Part shown: positions 52,733 through 63,500 of the stretch, one piece after another
Position numbering within the stretch: position 1 is the first letter of the stretch
Layout: every line of letters begins with the position of its first letter
DNA from: Corynebacterium glyciniphilum AJ 3170
GTDB taxonomy: Bacteria; Actinomycetota; Actinomycetes; Mycobacteriales; Mycobacteriaceae
DNA: 64,000 nucleotides
Reading direction: 5' to 3'
NCBI RefSeq assembly: GCF_000626675.1
Contig: NZ_CP006842.1
Location: forward strand, 2,790,001 to 2,854,000
Notes under the pieces: model-generated
What the model saw: only the letters and a program-made list of their open reading frames with translations
The model's database searches: none
Told to the model about the DNA's origin: nothing
Made by a program: the position numbers and the translations under genes

Positions 52733-53666
52733 CACCCACAACCGTAACCAGCGCTGGGTCGCCGACGTCGTCACCGAGGACGTCCTCACCCGCGACCAGC
52801 TCCTTCCCGAGGACGCCCCCGCAGGCTTCTGGGGCACCGCCTGGCGCAACCTGCGCCGCCGTCCGATGTTCTGGGTCTCGACGGTGATCATCCTCGCCGT
52901 CCTGCTCGTCACCGTGTTCCCCGGTCTGTTCACGTCCACCGACCCCACCGCCGCGACGCTGGAGGACTCCCTCGAGCCCGCCCGCGACGGCCACCCCTTC
53001 GGCTTCACCCAGCAGGGCTACGACGTCTTCGCCCGCACCATCTACGGTGCCCAGGCATCCGTGGTCACCGGCCTGGTGACCACCCTCGTCGTCGCGATCC
53101 TGGGCGTGGTGGTCGGCGCCCTCGCCGGCTACTTCGGCGGCTGGATCGACGCCGTCCTCTCCCGTCTGACCGACATCTTCTTCGCCGTGCCGCTGCTGCT
53201 CGCCGCGATCGTGCTCATGCAGCTCTTCGACGTGCGCAACGTGTGGACCGTCGTGCTCGTGCTCTCCGCGTTCGGCTGGCCGCAGATGGCGCGCATGGTC
53301 CGTGGCGCGGTGCTGCAGGCCAAGAACAACGAGTATGTCCAGGCGTCCCGCGCCCTCGGGCTGACCCGCGGCAGGATTCTCATCCGACATATCCTGCCGA
53401 ACTGCCTCGCCCCGATCATCGTCATGATGACGACCAACCTCGGCATTTACATCGTCGCCGAAGCGACACTGTCCTACCTCGGTGTCGGCCTGCCGCCGGA
53501 CACCGTGTCGTGGGGCAACGACATCTCCACCGCACAGGACGTCCTGCGGCTCTCGCCGGAGATCCTCTTCTACCCGGCCGGTGCGCTCGCGATCACCGTC
53601 CTGGGATTCATCCTGCTGGGCGACACCCTCAAGGACGCCCTCGACCCGAAGGAGCGCACCCGATGA
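52725..53666 (+). CDS. Peptide ABC transporter permease, OppC type
   Basis: The 313-aa protein has the OppC/DppC layout: a cytoplasmic N terminus, first helix MFWVSTVIILAVLLVTVFPGLF, the conserved HPFGFTQQGYDVFARTIYGAQ, and the EAA loop SRALGLTRGRILIRHILPNCLAPIIV. It forms the channel with the OppB-type subunit. It overlaps both neighbours, by 8 bp and 4 bp. Confidence 0.94.
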   Translation: MPDTHNRNQRWVADVVTEDVLTRDQLLPEDAPAGFWGTAWRNLRRRPMFWVSTVIILAVLLVTVFPGLFTSTDPTAATLEDSLEPARDGHPFGFTQQGYDVFARTIYGAQASVVTGLVTTLVVAILGVVVGALAGYFGGWIDAVLSRLTDIFFAVPLLLAAIVLMQLFDVRNVWTVVLVLSAFGWPQMARMVRGAVLQAKNNEYVQASRALGLTRGRILIRHILPNCLAPIIVMMTTNLGIYIVAEATLSYLGVGLPPDTVSWGNDISTAQDVLRLSPEILFYPAGALAITVLGFILLGDTLKDALDPKERTR

Positions 53667-55339
53667 CCGACGCACCCCTGCTCTCCATGCGCGGTGTCGA
53701 CATCGCCTTCGGCACGCAGAAAGCCCCGAAACCCACCGTCTTCGGCATCGACCTGGACATCTGGCCCGGTGAGACCGTCGCCATCGTCGGCGAGTCCGGC
53801 TCCGGCAAGTCCACTACCGCCATGAGCATCATGGGCCTGCTGCCCGGCGAAGGACACGTCACCGACGGCGCCATCACCTTCAAGGGCGAAGACATCACCC
53901 ACGCTTCATCGAAGCGGTTCACCGGACTGCGCGGCGACAGCATCGGCCTGGTCCCCCAGGACCCGATGAGCAACCTCAATCCGGTCTGGACCATCGGCCA
54001 CCACGTCAAGGAAGCGCTGAAGGCCAACGGCATCGCCACCGGGTCCGCAGCACACAAACGTGCCGTCGAACTGCTGGAGGAAGCAGGGCTCTCGGACGCT
54101 GACCACCGCATCAGCCAGTACCCGCACCAGTACTCCGGCGGTATGCGTCAGCGTGCGCTGATCGCCTGCGGGCTTGCCGCGCGTCCGGACCTGTTGATCG
54201 CTGATGAGCCGACCTCAGCGCTGGACGTCACCGTCCAGCGCCAGATCCTCGACCACCTGCAGAGCCTGACCGAGGAACTGGGCACCGCCGTCCTGCTGAT
54301 CACCCACGATCTCGGACTCGCCGCCGAACGCGCCGACCGCATCGTGGTGATGAGCCAGGGACATGTCGTGGAATCCGGACCTGCGCTCGAAATCCTCCAG
54401 GACCCCCACCACCCGTACACCCGCAAGCTTGTCGCCGCTGCCCCCTCCATCGGCGCGAGGCGCAGCGACGTCCAGGTGACGGAACCGGCAGACACCGATA
54501 CCGGCGAGGCATCCGACAGTTCCGCACCCTCTTCCGACAACCCGCTGATCACCGTCGAGAACCTGACCAAGGTCTTCCAGGTCCCCGGCGACAAGCCGTG
54601 GCGAAAGGAGGATTTCACCGCAGCAGACGACATCAGTTTCTTCCTGCGCCGCGGGCGGACGCTGGCGCTGGTCGGCGAGTCCGGCTCCGGCAAGTCGACC
54701 GTCGCGCAGATGGTGCTCGGTCTTCTGGAACCCACGTCCGGAAAAGTCACTTTCGACGGGACCGACGTCACCGACCTGGACCGGAAGGAGGAACTCGCCT
54801 TCCGCCGCCGGGTCCAGCCGGTGTTCCAGAATCCCTACGGCTCGGTGGACCCGATGTACTCGGTGTTCAATACGATCGCCGAACCGTTGAAGATCCACGG
54901 CGTCGGGTCGAAAAACGACCGTGAGAAGCGCGTCCGAGAACTACTGGACGTGGTCGCCATGCCGCAGTCGATGATGTCACGCTTCCCCGGAGAGCTCTCC
55001 GGGGGGCAGCGCCAGCGTGTGGCGATCGCCCGTGCCCTGGCGCTGGGCCCGGACGCACTCATCCTCGACGAAGCGGTCAGCGCGCTCGACGTGCTGGTGC
55101 AGTCCCAGGTCCTGGACCTACTGAACCAGCTGCAACGGGACATGGACCTGACGTACCTGTTCATCACCCACGACCTCGCGGTGGTCAAGCAGATCGCCGA
55201 CGAAACCCTGGTGATGCAGCACGGGCGGATCGTGGAGCGTGGCGAAACCGACGACCTCTTCGATAACCCGGAGCAGGAGTACACGCGCCGACTGCTCGAT
55301 TCCATCCCCGGCGGGACGATTCCCCTGCACCAGGGGTAG
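53663..55339 (+). CDS. Peptide ABC transporter ATPase with two fused nucleotide-binding domains
   Basis: The 558-aa protein joins OppD- and OppF-type ATPases. Domain 1 has Walker A GESGSGKST at 43-51, signature YSGGMRQRALIACGLA and Walker B LLIADEPTSALD. Domain 2 begins near residue 295 with a second GESGSGKST, LSGGQRQRVAIARALA and LILDEAVSALD, in which Pro of the usual DEPVSALD is Ala. The linker is acidic and Ser/Thr-rich. The ATG at 53663 overlaps the permease stop by 4 bp. The two-domain form is common in Actinobacteria and proteobacterial yejF/gsiA-type systems. Confidence 0.94.
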   Translation: MTDAPLLSMRGVDIAFGTQKAPKPTVFGIDLDIWPGETVAIVGESGSGKSTTAMSIMGLLPGEGHVTDGAITFKGEDITHASSKRFTGLRGDSIGLVPQDPMSNLNPVWTIGHHVKEALKANGIATGSAAHKRAVELLEEAGLSDADHRISQYPHQYSGGMRQRALIACGLAARPDLLIADEPTSALDVTVQRQILDHLQSLTEELGTAVLLITHDLGLAAERADRIVVMSQGHVVESGPALEILQDPHHPYTRKLVAAAPSIGARRSDVQVTEPADTDTGEASDSSAPSSDNPLITVENLTKVFQVPGDKPWRKEDFTAADDISFFLRRGRTLALVGESGSGKSTVAQMVLGLLEPTSGKVTFDGTDVTDLDRKEELAFRRRVQPVFQNPYGSVDPMYSVFNTIAEPLKIHGVGSKNDREKRVRELLDVVAMPQSMMSRFPGELSGGQRQRVAIARALALGPDALILDEAVSALDVLVQSQVLDLLNQLQRDMDLTYLFITHDLAVVKQIADETLVMQHGRIVERGETDDLFDNPEQEYTRRLLDSIPGGTIPLHQG

Positions 55340-55365
55340 ACCGGCAAGCATGCCCGGTCCCTCTC

Positions 55366-55427
55366 CTGAGACCCCGGGGCATTGGTGGTTTTCGCGCCTT
55401 CAGACCACCAACGCCCCGGGGTCTCAG
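55366..55427. terminator. Long stem-loop after the peptide transporter operon
   Basis: The arms at 55366-55389 and 55404-55427 pair over 24 bp with a single wobble (CTGAGACCCCGGGGC, then ATTGGTGGT, against its complement) around a 14-nt loop. There is no long U tract. It follows the ATPase stop by 26 bp and probably ends the operon; it also faces the remnant gene on the other strand. Confidence 0.75.
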
Positions 55428-55736
55428 CACGCCAGGGCCCGGCCATCCCTCCGGACACGGGTCCAGACCACCGCGAGAGCAGTCAATCCCAGGGCAGGAA
55501 CAGCGCCCAGGAGCAGGAACACGTACTCAAGCCCCTCACCCTGTGACGCCCCGGCCGGCTGGCGGTTCCTCCCGTTCATTGTCGTAGACCACCCAGATTC
55601 CCCACGCGAGGACTCCCCGCACCGGAATGCCGAACAGAGCGCGGAAACCGAGGATGAACACGAGTTCTTCGGGGAGTATAGGGGCGACGTTCCCAACCCT
55701 GAGATGAGCCGTCCGGCCCGATTTACCCGGCACCAC
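55424..55736 (-). pseudogene. Probable frameshifted small membrane protein
   Basis: Two minus-strand frames look like parts of one protein. The upstream frame (55536-55736) reads a hydrophobic stretch LVFILGFRALFGIPVRGVLA, then VYDNEREEPPAGRGVTG and a stop. The overlapping frame (ending at 55424) continues with EYVFLLLGAVPALGLTALAVVW and a basic end RVRRDGRALAC. A shift in the GC-rich stretch near 55550 would join them into a two-helix membrane protein. I recognise no family. It could also be two small genes or noncoding sequence. Confidence 0.3.
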
Positions 55737-55749
55737 CTATGTCGCCAGA

Positions 55750-56463
55750 TCAGAAGAGGTGACGGAGAAAGGTCTCCGGCTCACCGAGGAACCGGCGCCA
55801 GTTCTGCACGAGAGTCAGGTCGTCATAGTCTTTCCGGTGAATCCCGCTGTCGTCCAGTTCGAGAATGTCTGCCCCCGGTGCCGAGGCAAGAAGGGGCGAA
55901 TGGGTGGACAGGATGACCTGCGAGCCACGCTCAACGAGTTGTGCAATCTGAGCCAGCAGCAGCAGGCAACCGTTGAACGACAGGGCTGACTCGGCCTCGT
56001 CGAAAATCCAGAGCCCCCTGATACCTGCCCTATCAGTGAAGAACTCGATGAACGATTCTCCGTGGCTCTGGAAATTGTGGCGACCCACACTGCCGATTCC
56101 ATCCAGGTAGGCAAAGTGGCTGTGCATGGTCTCGGCACGGAGGAACACGCCTTTCCTCGAGGCACCTCCGGCACGGATCAGCTTCAGGTTGTCCGCGAGG
56201 CCGGATTCTGTCCGCTGGGTCGAGTGCATCGCGTTGCGCGTGCCACCCTCCGGGTTGAGCCCGTATGCCTCCGCGATCGCCTCGACGAGCGTCGACTTCC
56301 CTGATCCGTTCTCGCCGACCAGCACGGCTAGTCGCGACAGGTCGATACCGTTGTCAAGCACGTCTTTAACAGCGGGGACCGTGGCGGGCCAGGCGCTGCG
56401 GTCCGCCGGATAGACGGCCAGTTCCTCGACCCTGCGTACCGGAAGTGGAGACGGATAGGGCAT
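55750..56463 (-). CDS. AAA-type ATPase (ABC/OLD-like predicted ATPase)
   Basis: The 237-aa protein has the compact SMC/ABC-like layout: P-loop GENGSGKSTLVEAIAEAYG at 50-68, a middle region with FFTDRAGIRG, Walker B LWIFDEAESALS and switch histidine ILSTHSPLLASAPG. The usual LSGGE-type signature is replaced by SHGESF. It has no nuclease or membrane domain. Similar stand-alone ATPases are common and of unknown function; some act in defence systems, but no partner effector is visible here. It is divergent from prpD. No mobile element flanks it. Confidence 0.8.
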   Translation of the reverse strand: MPYPSPLPVRRVEELAVYPADRSAWPATVPAVKDVLDNGIDLSRLAVLVGENGSGKSTLVEAIAEAYGLNPEGGTRNAMHSTQRTESGLADNLKLIRAGGASRKGVFLRAETMHSHFAYLDGIGSVGRHNFQSHGESFIEFFTDRAGIRGLWIFDEAESALSFNGCLLLLAQIAQLVERGSQVILSTHSPLLASAPGADILELDDSGIHRKDYDDLTLVQNWRRFLGEPETFLRHLF

Positions 56464-56615
56464 GGGGCCAGTGTATCGCCCCCACCCCCGGGCGTCCCGG
56501 CATCAAATGAGGTACCGGACGACGCCGGGGGTGACGGCGGACACTCACGCCGACCACCGTTTCCGAAACAGAACCATCACCCCGGACGCCGATGGCATAG
56601 TGGACGCTGAAAGCA

Positions 56616-56631
56616 TGTGTCAGCAGTCACA
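56616..56631 (+). promoter_or_regulatory. Candidate GlxR (CRP-type) site before prpD
   Basis: TGTGTCAGCAGTCACA differs at one position from the corynebacterial GlxR consensus TGTGA-N6-TCACA. It lies 78-93 bp before the prpD start, in the 245-bp gap shared with the divergent ATPase. GlxR is the cAMP-responsive global regulator of carbon metabolism. Control by a propionate-specific regulator is also expected but no gene for one is in the window. Confidence 0.5.
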
Positions 56632-56708
56632 GTACAGTCGCAGCGCCGCCTGGGGCCGCTGACACGGTTACGCACCCCGAGCACCCGAGCCTCTAGGAGT
56701 TCCACCCC

Positions 56709-58223
56709 GTGGAGAAGCACACCGTTCGCGTTCACCCTTCTGCTGAAGAGTTCCCGAAGAAGGAGCACCTGGCCTGGAAGGTCGCCGAAGTCGCGGCCGA
56801 TCCGGTGGCCGTCCCGCAGGATTCCGCCGACATGGCGGTAAACCGCATCATCGACAACGCCTCGGTGGCGGTCGCGTCCGTGCTGCGCCGTCCGCCGTCG
56901 ACGGCCCGCTCCCAGGCGCTGAGCCACCCGTACTCCCCCGGTTCGACGGTCTTCGGTGTTCCCGGCACGTACTCGCCGGAGTGGGCTGCCCTGGCCAACG
57001 GCACCGCCGTGCGCGAACTCGACTTCCACGACACCTTCCTGGCTGCCGAGTATTCCCACCCGGGTGACAACATCCCGCCGATCCTGGCCACCGCCCAGCA
57101 CAAGGGACTGTCCGGCGCCGAGCTCGTCCGGGGCATCGTCACCGGCTACGAGATCCAGGTCGACCTGGTCAAGGGCATCTGCCTGCACGAGCACAAGATC
57201 GACCACGTCGCTCACCTCGGCCCGTCGGTCGCTGCCGGCATCGGCACGCTGCTCAAGCTCGACACCGAGACCATCTACCAGGCCATCGGCCAGGCGCTGC
57301 ACACCACGACCGCCACCCGTCAGTCCCGGAAGGGCCTGATCAGCTCCTGGAAGGCATTCGCACCGGCCTTCGCCGGCAAGATGGCCATCGAGTCGGTCGA
57401 CCGTGCGATGCGCGGCGAGGGTGCACCGTCCCCGATCTGGGAAGGCGAGGACGGGGTCATCGCCTGGATGCTGGACGGCAAGGACGCCAACTACACGGTG
57501 CCCCTGCCCGCCCCCGGAGAGGAGAAGCGCGGCATCCTGGACACCTACACCAAGGAGCACTCCGCGGAGTACCAGTCCCAGGCCCCGATCGACCTGGCAC
57601 GGCGTATGGGCCAGCAGCTCCGCGACCAGGGACAGGACCTGTCGCAGATCGAGTCCATCGTCCTGCACACCAGCCACCACACCCACTACGTCATCGGCAC
57701 CGGTGCGAACGACCCGCAGAAGTTCGACCCGGACGCCTCCCGGGAGACGCTCGACCACTCCGTGATGTACATCTTCGCCGTCGCCCTCCAGGACGGTGAG
57801 TGGCACCACGAGCGCAGCTACTCCCCGGAACGGGCGCACCGTGGCGAGACCATCGAGCTGTGGAACAAGATCAGCACCGTCGAGGACCCGGAGTGGACCC
57901 GCCGCTACCACTCCACCGACCCGAATGAGAAGGCTTTCGGCGCGCGTGCCGTCATCACCCTCACCGACGGGACGGTCCTGGAGGACGAGCTGGCCGTCGC
58001 CGACGCCCACCCGCTGGGAGCGCATCCCTTCACCCGTGAGCAGTACATCGGCAAGTTCCGCACTCTGGCCGAAGGTCTGGTCGATGACAAGGAGCAGGAC
58101 CGCTTCCTCGAAGCCGCCACCAACACTCTGGAGCTCGGTGCCGGCGACCTCAACCAGCTGACCGTCACGTTCTCCCAGGATGCGCTGGCACGCGCGCCGA
58201 AGATCACCGAGGGGCTGTTCTAG
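56709..58223 (+). CDS. prpD: 2-Methylcitrate dehydratase
   Basis: PrpD dehydrates 2-methylcitrate in propionyl-CoA breakdown. The 504-aa protein is of the MmgE/PrpD family: [18 protein letters not shown] near the N terminus, [28 protein letters not shown] in pieces, [17 protein letters not shown] and [19 protein letters not shown]. The start is GTG at 56709 with AGGAGT upstream. It is the first gene of prpDBC, with prpB starting immediately after its stop, the same order as C. glutamicum prpD2B2C2. Confidence 0.96.
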   Translation: MEKHTVRVHPSAEEFPKKEHLAWKVAEVAADPVAVPQDSADMAVNRIIDNASVAVASVLRRPPSTARSQALSHPYSPGSTVFGVPGTYSPEWAALANGTAVRELDFHDTFLAAEYSHPGDNIPPILATAQHKGLSGAELVRGIVTGYEIQVDLVKGICLHEHKIDHVAHLGPSVAAGIGTLLKLDTETIYQAIGQALHTTTATRQSRKGLISSWKAFAPAFAGKMAIESVDRAMRGEGAPSPIWEGEDGVIAWMLDGKDANYTVPLPAPGEEKRGILDTYTKEHSAEYQSQAPIDLARRMGQQLRDQGQDLSQIESIVLHTSHHTHYVIGTGANDPQKFDPDASRETLDHSVMYIFAVALQDGEWHHERSYSPERAHRGETIELWNKISTVEDPEWTRRYHSTDPNEKAFGARAVITLTDGTVLEDELAVADAHPLGAHPFTREQYIGKFRTLAEGLVDDKEQDRFLEAATNTLELGAGDLNQLTVTFSQDALARAPKITEGLF

Positions 58224-59138
58224 ATGCCCGGCCTGTTCTCAAGCAACGTCACCCCCACCGACCGTCGTACAGCGTTCCGCAAGGCATTGACGTCCGGGAC
58301 GATTCAGCGGTTGCCCGGTGCTTTTTCACCCCTGGTGGCCCGGGCCATCCAGGAAGCCGGACTGGACGGCGTCTACGTCTCAGGTGCAGTCGTCGCAGCG
58401 GACCTTGCACTTCCGGACATCGGACTGACCACTCTCACCGAGGTGGCGGGACGCTCCCGGCAGATCGCCCGCGCCACGGACCTGCCCGTCCTGGTCGACG
58501 CAGACACCGGGTTCGGTGAACCCATGTCCGCTGCCCGGACGGTCAGCGAGCTGGAAGACGCCGGTGTTGCGGGGTGCCACCTCGAAGACCAGGTCAACCC
58601 GAAGCGGTGCGGCCATCTCGACGGCAAGGAGGTCGTCCCGACCGAGTTGATGCTGCGCAGGATCACTGCCGCCGTCAACGAACGTCGCGACGATTCTTTC
58701 GTGATCTGTGCCCGTACCGACGCTGCCGCAGTCGAAGGCATCGACTCCGCCATCGAACGGGCGAAGGCCTACGCCGATGCCGGGGCCGACCTGATCTTCA
58801 CCGAGGCACTGCACACCCCTGCGGACTTCGAGAAGTTCCGTGCAGCGGTCGACACTCCCCTGCTGGCGAATATGACCGAGTTCGGGAAAACCGAGCTGCT
58901 CAGCGCGAGCACGCTGCAGGACATCGGCTACAACGCGGTGATCTACCCCGTGACCACCCTGCGGATCGCGATGGGTCAGGTCGAGGCAGCGCTGAGCGAC
59001 ATCGCCGAGACCGGCACCCAGACCGGTTGGATCGACCGCATGCAGCACCGTTCCCGATTGTATGAACTGCTGCGTTACAGCGAGTACAACGCCTTCGACA
59101 CAGATGTCTTCACCTACACCAGACCGGACGACAACTAG
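58224..59138 (+). CDS. prpB: 2-Methylisocitrate lyase
   Basis: PrpB cleaves 2-methylisocitrate to pyruvate and succinate. The 304-aa protein has the isocitrate-lyase superfamily signature KRCGH at 127-131 with catalytic C129, the metal/substrate segment VDADTGFGEP at 91-100, and LEDQVNPKRCGHLDGK. Its length fits methylisocitrate lyase rather than the longer isocitrate lyase. The ATG follows the prpD TAG directly with no gap. Confidence 0.96.
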   Translation: MPGLFSSNVTPTDRRTAFRKALTSGTIQRLPGAFSPLVARAIQEAGLDGVYVSGAVVAADLALPDIGLTTLTEVAGRSRQIARATDLPVLVDADTGFGEPMSAARTVSELEDAGVAGCHLEDQVNPKRCGHLDGKEVVPTELMLRRITAAVNERRDDSFVICARTDAAAVEGIDSAIERAKAYADAGADLIFTEALHTPADFEKFRAAVDTPLLANMTEFGKTELLSASTLQDIGYNAVIYPVTTLRIAMGQVEAALSDIAETGTQTGWIDRMQHRSRLYELLRYSEYNAFDTDVFTYTRPDDN

Positions 59139-59204
59139 CTCCGACCGGCACCACCACCCGACACCACCACACGGTTGTCACCACCAACTGAAAGGACTTT
59201 CCTG

Positions 59205-60353
59205 ATGAGCGAGAACAACACAGAGATCCGCAAGGGCCTCAACGGCGTCGTCGTCGACTACACTGCCGTGTCCAAGGTCAACCCGGAGACCAACTCCCTG
59301 ACCTACCGCGGTTACCCCGTTCAGGAGCTTGTGGAGCACTGCAGCTTCGAGGATGTCGCCTACCTGCTCTGGAACGGCGAACTGCCCACCTGGCGCGAGT
59401 TCCAGGAGTTCGGCCAGCGCGAGCGTGCGCTGCGCCCGGTCACCCGTGGACTACTGGATCTGATCGCCTCGTTACCCAAGACCGCCCACCCGATGGACGT
59501 GGTCCGCACGGCCGTGAGCTGGCTGGGCACCCAGGACGTCACCAACGAGGACAACGGCTCGGACACGGTGCGCCGGACGGGACTGAGCCTGCTGGCCAAG
59601 CTGCCGGCGATCATCGCCTACGACATGCGTCGTCGGCACAACCTGGAGTTCATCCCGCCGTCACGCACCCGGGACATCGCATCGAACTTCCTGTACATGT
59701 GTTTCGGTGACGGACCGGACTCACCCGCGAACAACATGGACGACGTCAAGGCGTTCGACCAGTCGCTGATCCTGTACGCGGAGCATTCGTTCAACGCCTC
59801 CACGTTCACCGGTCGCGTAATCACCTCGACGACGTCAGACGTCTACTCGGCGGTCACCGGTGCCATCGGTGCGCTGAAGGGTGCGTTGCACGGCGGCGCC
59901 AATGAGGCCGTGATGCACAACTTCCTCGAGGTCGATGATCCCGCCAAGGCCGAACAATGGGTCCTGGACAAGGCCGACAACAAGCAGAAGATCATGGGCT
60001 TCGGCCACCGTGTGTACAAGAAGGGCGATTCGCGGGTTCCGTCGATGGAGAAGGCGATGCGCCGCACCGCCGCCAACCACGACGGTGACAAGTGGGTCCA
60101 GATGTACGACAACATGCAGGCTGCGATGGAAAAGCGTACCGGCATCCTGCCGAACCTGGACTTCCCCGCCGGCCCGACGTACTACATGCTCGGTATCGAC
60201 ATCCCCTTCTTCACACCGATCTTCGTGATGGCCCGCGTTGTCGGATGGACGGCCCACATCGTAGAGCAGAACGAGTCCAATGCACTGATCCGCCCGCTCA
60301 GCGCCTACAACGGCGAAGACCAGCGGGTCGTCGAGGAGAACATCGGACGCTGA
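59205..60353 (+). CDS. prpC: 2-Methylcitrate synthase
   Basis: PrpC condenses propionyl-CoA with oxaloacetate. The 382-aa protein is a type II citrate synthase-fold enzyme with the two catalytic His regions GALKGALHGGANEAVM and MGFGHRVYKKGDSR, and the Asp region near FPAGPTYYMLGIDIPFFTPIFV. Context with prpD and prpB makes methylcitrate synthase the best call, though these enzymes often also use acetyl-CoA. I chose the ATG at 59205 with GAAAGGA upstream over an earlier frame opening at 59175. Confidence 0.95.
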   Translation: MSENNTEIRKGLNGVVVDYTAVSKVNPETNSLTYRGYPVQELVEHCSFEDVAYLLWNGELPTWREFQEFGQRERALRPVTRGLLDLIASLPKTAHPMDVVRTAVSWLGTQDVTNEDNGSDTVRRTGLSLLAKLPAIIAYDMRRRHNLEFIPPSRTRDIASNFLYMCFGDGPDSPANNMDDVKAFDQSLILYAEHSFNASTFTGRVITSTTSDVYSAVTGAIGALKGALHGGANEAVMHNFLEVDDPAKAEQWVLDKADNKQKIMGFGHRVYKKGDSRVPSMEKAMRRTAANHDGDKWVQMYDNMQAAMEKRTGILPNLDFPAGPTYYMLGIDIPFFTPIFVMARVVGWTAHIVEQNESNALIRPLSAYNGEDQRVVEENIGR

Positions 60354-60389
60354 CGGGTACCCGGGCTCCCCTGCACCCGTTTTCTTGCA

Positions 60390-60429
60390 CGCACCCGTGC
60401 TGACGGTCACCACCGTCGGCACGGGTGCG
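60390..60429 (+). terminator. Stem-loop terminator after prpDBC
   Basis: CGCACCCGTGCTGACGG pairs with CCGTCGGCACGGGTGCG over 17 bp with one mismatch, loop of 6 nt. It lies 36 bp past the prpC stop; TTGCC follows. It separates prpC from pyc. Confidence 0.75.
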
Positions 60430-60541
60430 TTGCCATCCGCATCCCCTTCTCGACAGTGGCGTAGATCACCAGTATTCTTTAAGGCTGGTCTGACCACACA
60501 GCTCCGATTGAACCCACCTGCACCCGGAAAGGACGCCTTAC

Positions 60542-63500
60542 ATGGCTGACCCTGCGAACCACACCGGCACCACCACACCCGCCGGCACCACGACACCACC
60601 CGCGTTCTCCAAGATCCTCGTCGCCAACCGCGGCGAAATCGCGGTGCGTGCCTTCCGCGCCGCCTACGAAACCGGGGCATCCACCGTCGCGGTCTACCCC
60701 CGCGAAGACCGCAACTCCTTCCACCGCTCCTTCGCCGATGAGGCGGTACGCATCGGCACCGAGGGTTCGCCCGTCAAGGCATACCTCAACATCGACGAGA
60801 TCATCCGCGCCGCAAAGCAGACCGGGGCTGACGCCGTCTACCCCGGTTACGGCTTCCTCTCGGAGAATGCGGAACTCGCCCGCAGGTGCGCCGAGAACGG
60901 CATCACCTTCATCGGCCCATCCCCGGAGACCCTGGACCTCACCGGCGACAAGTCCGCCGCGGTCGAGGCGGCCCGCCGGGCCGGACTCCCGATCCTCGAC
61001 GATTCAGCCCCTAGCGAGGACATCGACGAGCTCGTCTCCTTCGCAGAAGGACGCACCTACCCGCTGTTCGTCAAGGCTGTCGCGGGTGGCGGAGGACGCG
61101 GCATGCGCTTCGTCGGTTCCCCCGACGAACTGGCAGAGAAGGCCGCCGAGGCGTCCCGTGAGGCCGCCGCGGCTTTCGGTGACGGTCGTGTCTACATCGA
61201 ACGTGCGGTGATCAACCCGCAGCACATCGAGGTGCAGATCCTCGGCGACACCCAGGGCGACATCATCCACCTCTTCGAGCGTGACTGTTCCCTTCAACGT
61301 CGTCACCAGAAGGTCGTGGAGATCGCCCCGGCCCAGCACATCTCCGAGGAACTGCGCGACCGGATCTGCGCGGACGCGGTGACGTTCTGCAAGTCGATCA
61401 ACTACTACGGTGCCGGCACCGTGGAGTTCCTCGTCGACGAGAACGAGAACCACGTCTTCATCGAGATGAACCCGCGCATCCAGGTCGAGCACACGGTGAC
61501 CGAGGAGGTCACCTCCATCGACCTGGTGAAGTCGCAGATGAACATCCTCGCGGGCGCGTCCCTCGAGGATCTGGGCCTGAGCCAGGACAGCGTCCAGCTG
61601 CGTGGCGCCGCCCTGCAGACCCGTATCACCACCGAGGACCCGAACAACGGTTTCCGCCCGGACACCGGCACCATCACCGCGTACCGCTCCCCGGGTGGAG
61701 CGGGTGTGCGCCTCGACGGCGCCGCGTCCCTCGGTGGCGAGATCACCGCTCACTTCGACTCGATGCTGGTGAAGATGACCTGCCGTGGTGCGGACTTCGC
61801 CCAGGCGGTCACCCGTGCCCAGCGCGCCCTCAACGAGTTCACCGTCTCCGGTGTCGCCACCAACATCGGTTTCCTGCGAGCGCTGCTGCGTGAGGACGAC
61901 TTCCAGAACAAGCGCATCTCCACCTCCTTCATCGCCGACCACCCGTGGCTGCTGCAGGCCCCGCCGGCCGATGATGAGCCGGGCCGACTGCTCGACTACC
62001 TGGCCGACGTGACCGTCAACCGGCCCAACAGCGGGCGCCCGACGGACATCGTCCCGCGCCGTAAGCTGCCGGCCGTCGTCGCCCAGCGCGACGCGAAGTC
62101 CGCTGGCGAGGGCGTCATGGCGCCGCCGGTGCCGCTCGGCACCCGCGACCGGCTCCTCGAAGTTGGTCCGGCGGAGTTCGCCCGGCAGCTGCGCGCACAG
62201 AAGCCCCTGGCTGTCACGGACACCACCTTCCGTGACGCCCACCAGTCCCTGCTCGCCACCCGCGTGCGCACCACCTCCCTGGTCTCCGCGGCGGAGGCCG
62301 TCGCCCGGCTCACCCCGGAGCTGCTCTCCGTCGAGGCCTGGGGCGGTGCAACCTACGACGTCGCACTGCAGTTCCTCCACGAGGACCCGTGGGAGCGGCT
62401 GGACCAGCTACGCGAGGCGATGCCGAACACCAACATCCAGATGCTGTTGCGCGGCCGCAACACCGTCGGGTACACCCCGTACCCGGACGTGGTCTGCAGG
62501 TCCTTCGTCACCGAGGCCGCGAAGAGTGGTGTGGACATCTTCCGCATCTTCGACGCCCTCAACGACATCGACCAGATGCGCACCGCCGTCGACGCGGTCC
62601 TGGAGACGGGCACGGGTGTCGCCGAGGTTGCGATGGCCTACGCTGGTGACCTCTCGAACCCTGCCGAAGACCTCTACACCCTCGACTACTACCTGCATCT
62701 GGCCGAGCAGATCGTCGAGTCCGGCGCCCACGTCCTGGCAATCAAGGACATGGCCGGACTGCTCCGCCCGCAGGCTGCGTCCACCCTCGTGTCCGCACTC
62801 CGGTCCAACTTCGACCTGCCCGTGCACGTACACACCCACGACACCGCCGGCGGCCAGCTCGCCACCTACCTCGCCGCGGCGGACGCCGGCGCGGATGCGG
62901 TGGACGGTGCTGCCGCGTCGATGGCAGGGACCACCTCCCAGCCGTCGCTGTCCGCGATCGTCGCCGCCTTCGCCCACACCGACCGGGACACCGGCATCTC
63001 GCTGGACGCGGTGAACTCCCTGGAGCCGTACTGGGAGGCCGTCCGCTCCCTCTACAGCCCGTTCGAGTCCGGCCTCGCCGGTCCGACGGGCCGGGTCTAC
63101 ACCCACGAGATCCCCGGTGGTCAGCTGTCCAACCTGCGGACCCAGGCCACCGCTCTCGGCCTCGGAGACCGTTTCGAGCTCATCGAGGACGCCTACGCCG
63201 GTGTCAACAAGCTGCTCGGTCGTCCGACCAAGGTCACCCCGTCCTCCAAGGTCGTCGGCGATCTCGCGCTACACCTCGTCGGTGCCGGTGTGACGGTCGA
63301 GGAGTTCGCCGCAGACCCGCAGAAGTACGACATCCCTGCCAGTGTGATCGCCTTCCTGCGCGGTGAGTTGGGCACGCCGCCCGGTGGCTGGCCGGAGCCG
63401 CTGCGTACGAAGGCCCTAGAGGGCCGCGCATCCACCGCCTCCCGTGTCACCGAGGTCCCGGCTGAGGAGGAGGATCACCTGAACGGTGACTCCTCCGAGG

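Noticed and set aside
61004..63106. Long minus-strand frames within the pyruvate carboxylase gene
   Set aside because: The plus strand encodes all three Pyc domains without interruption; the antisense frames are shadows.
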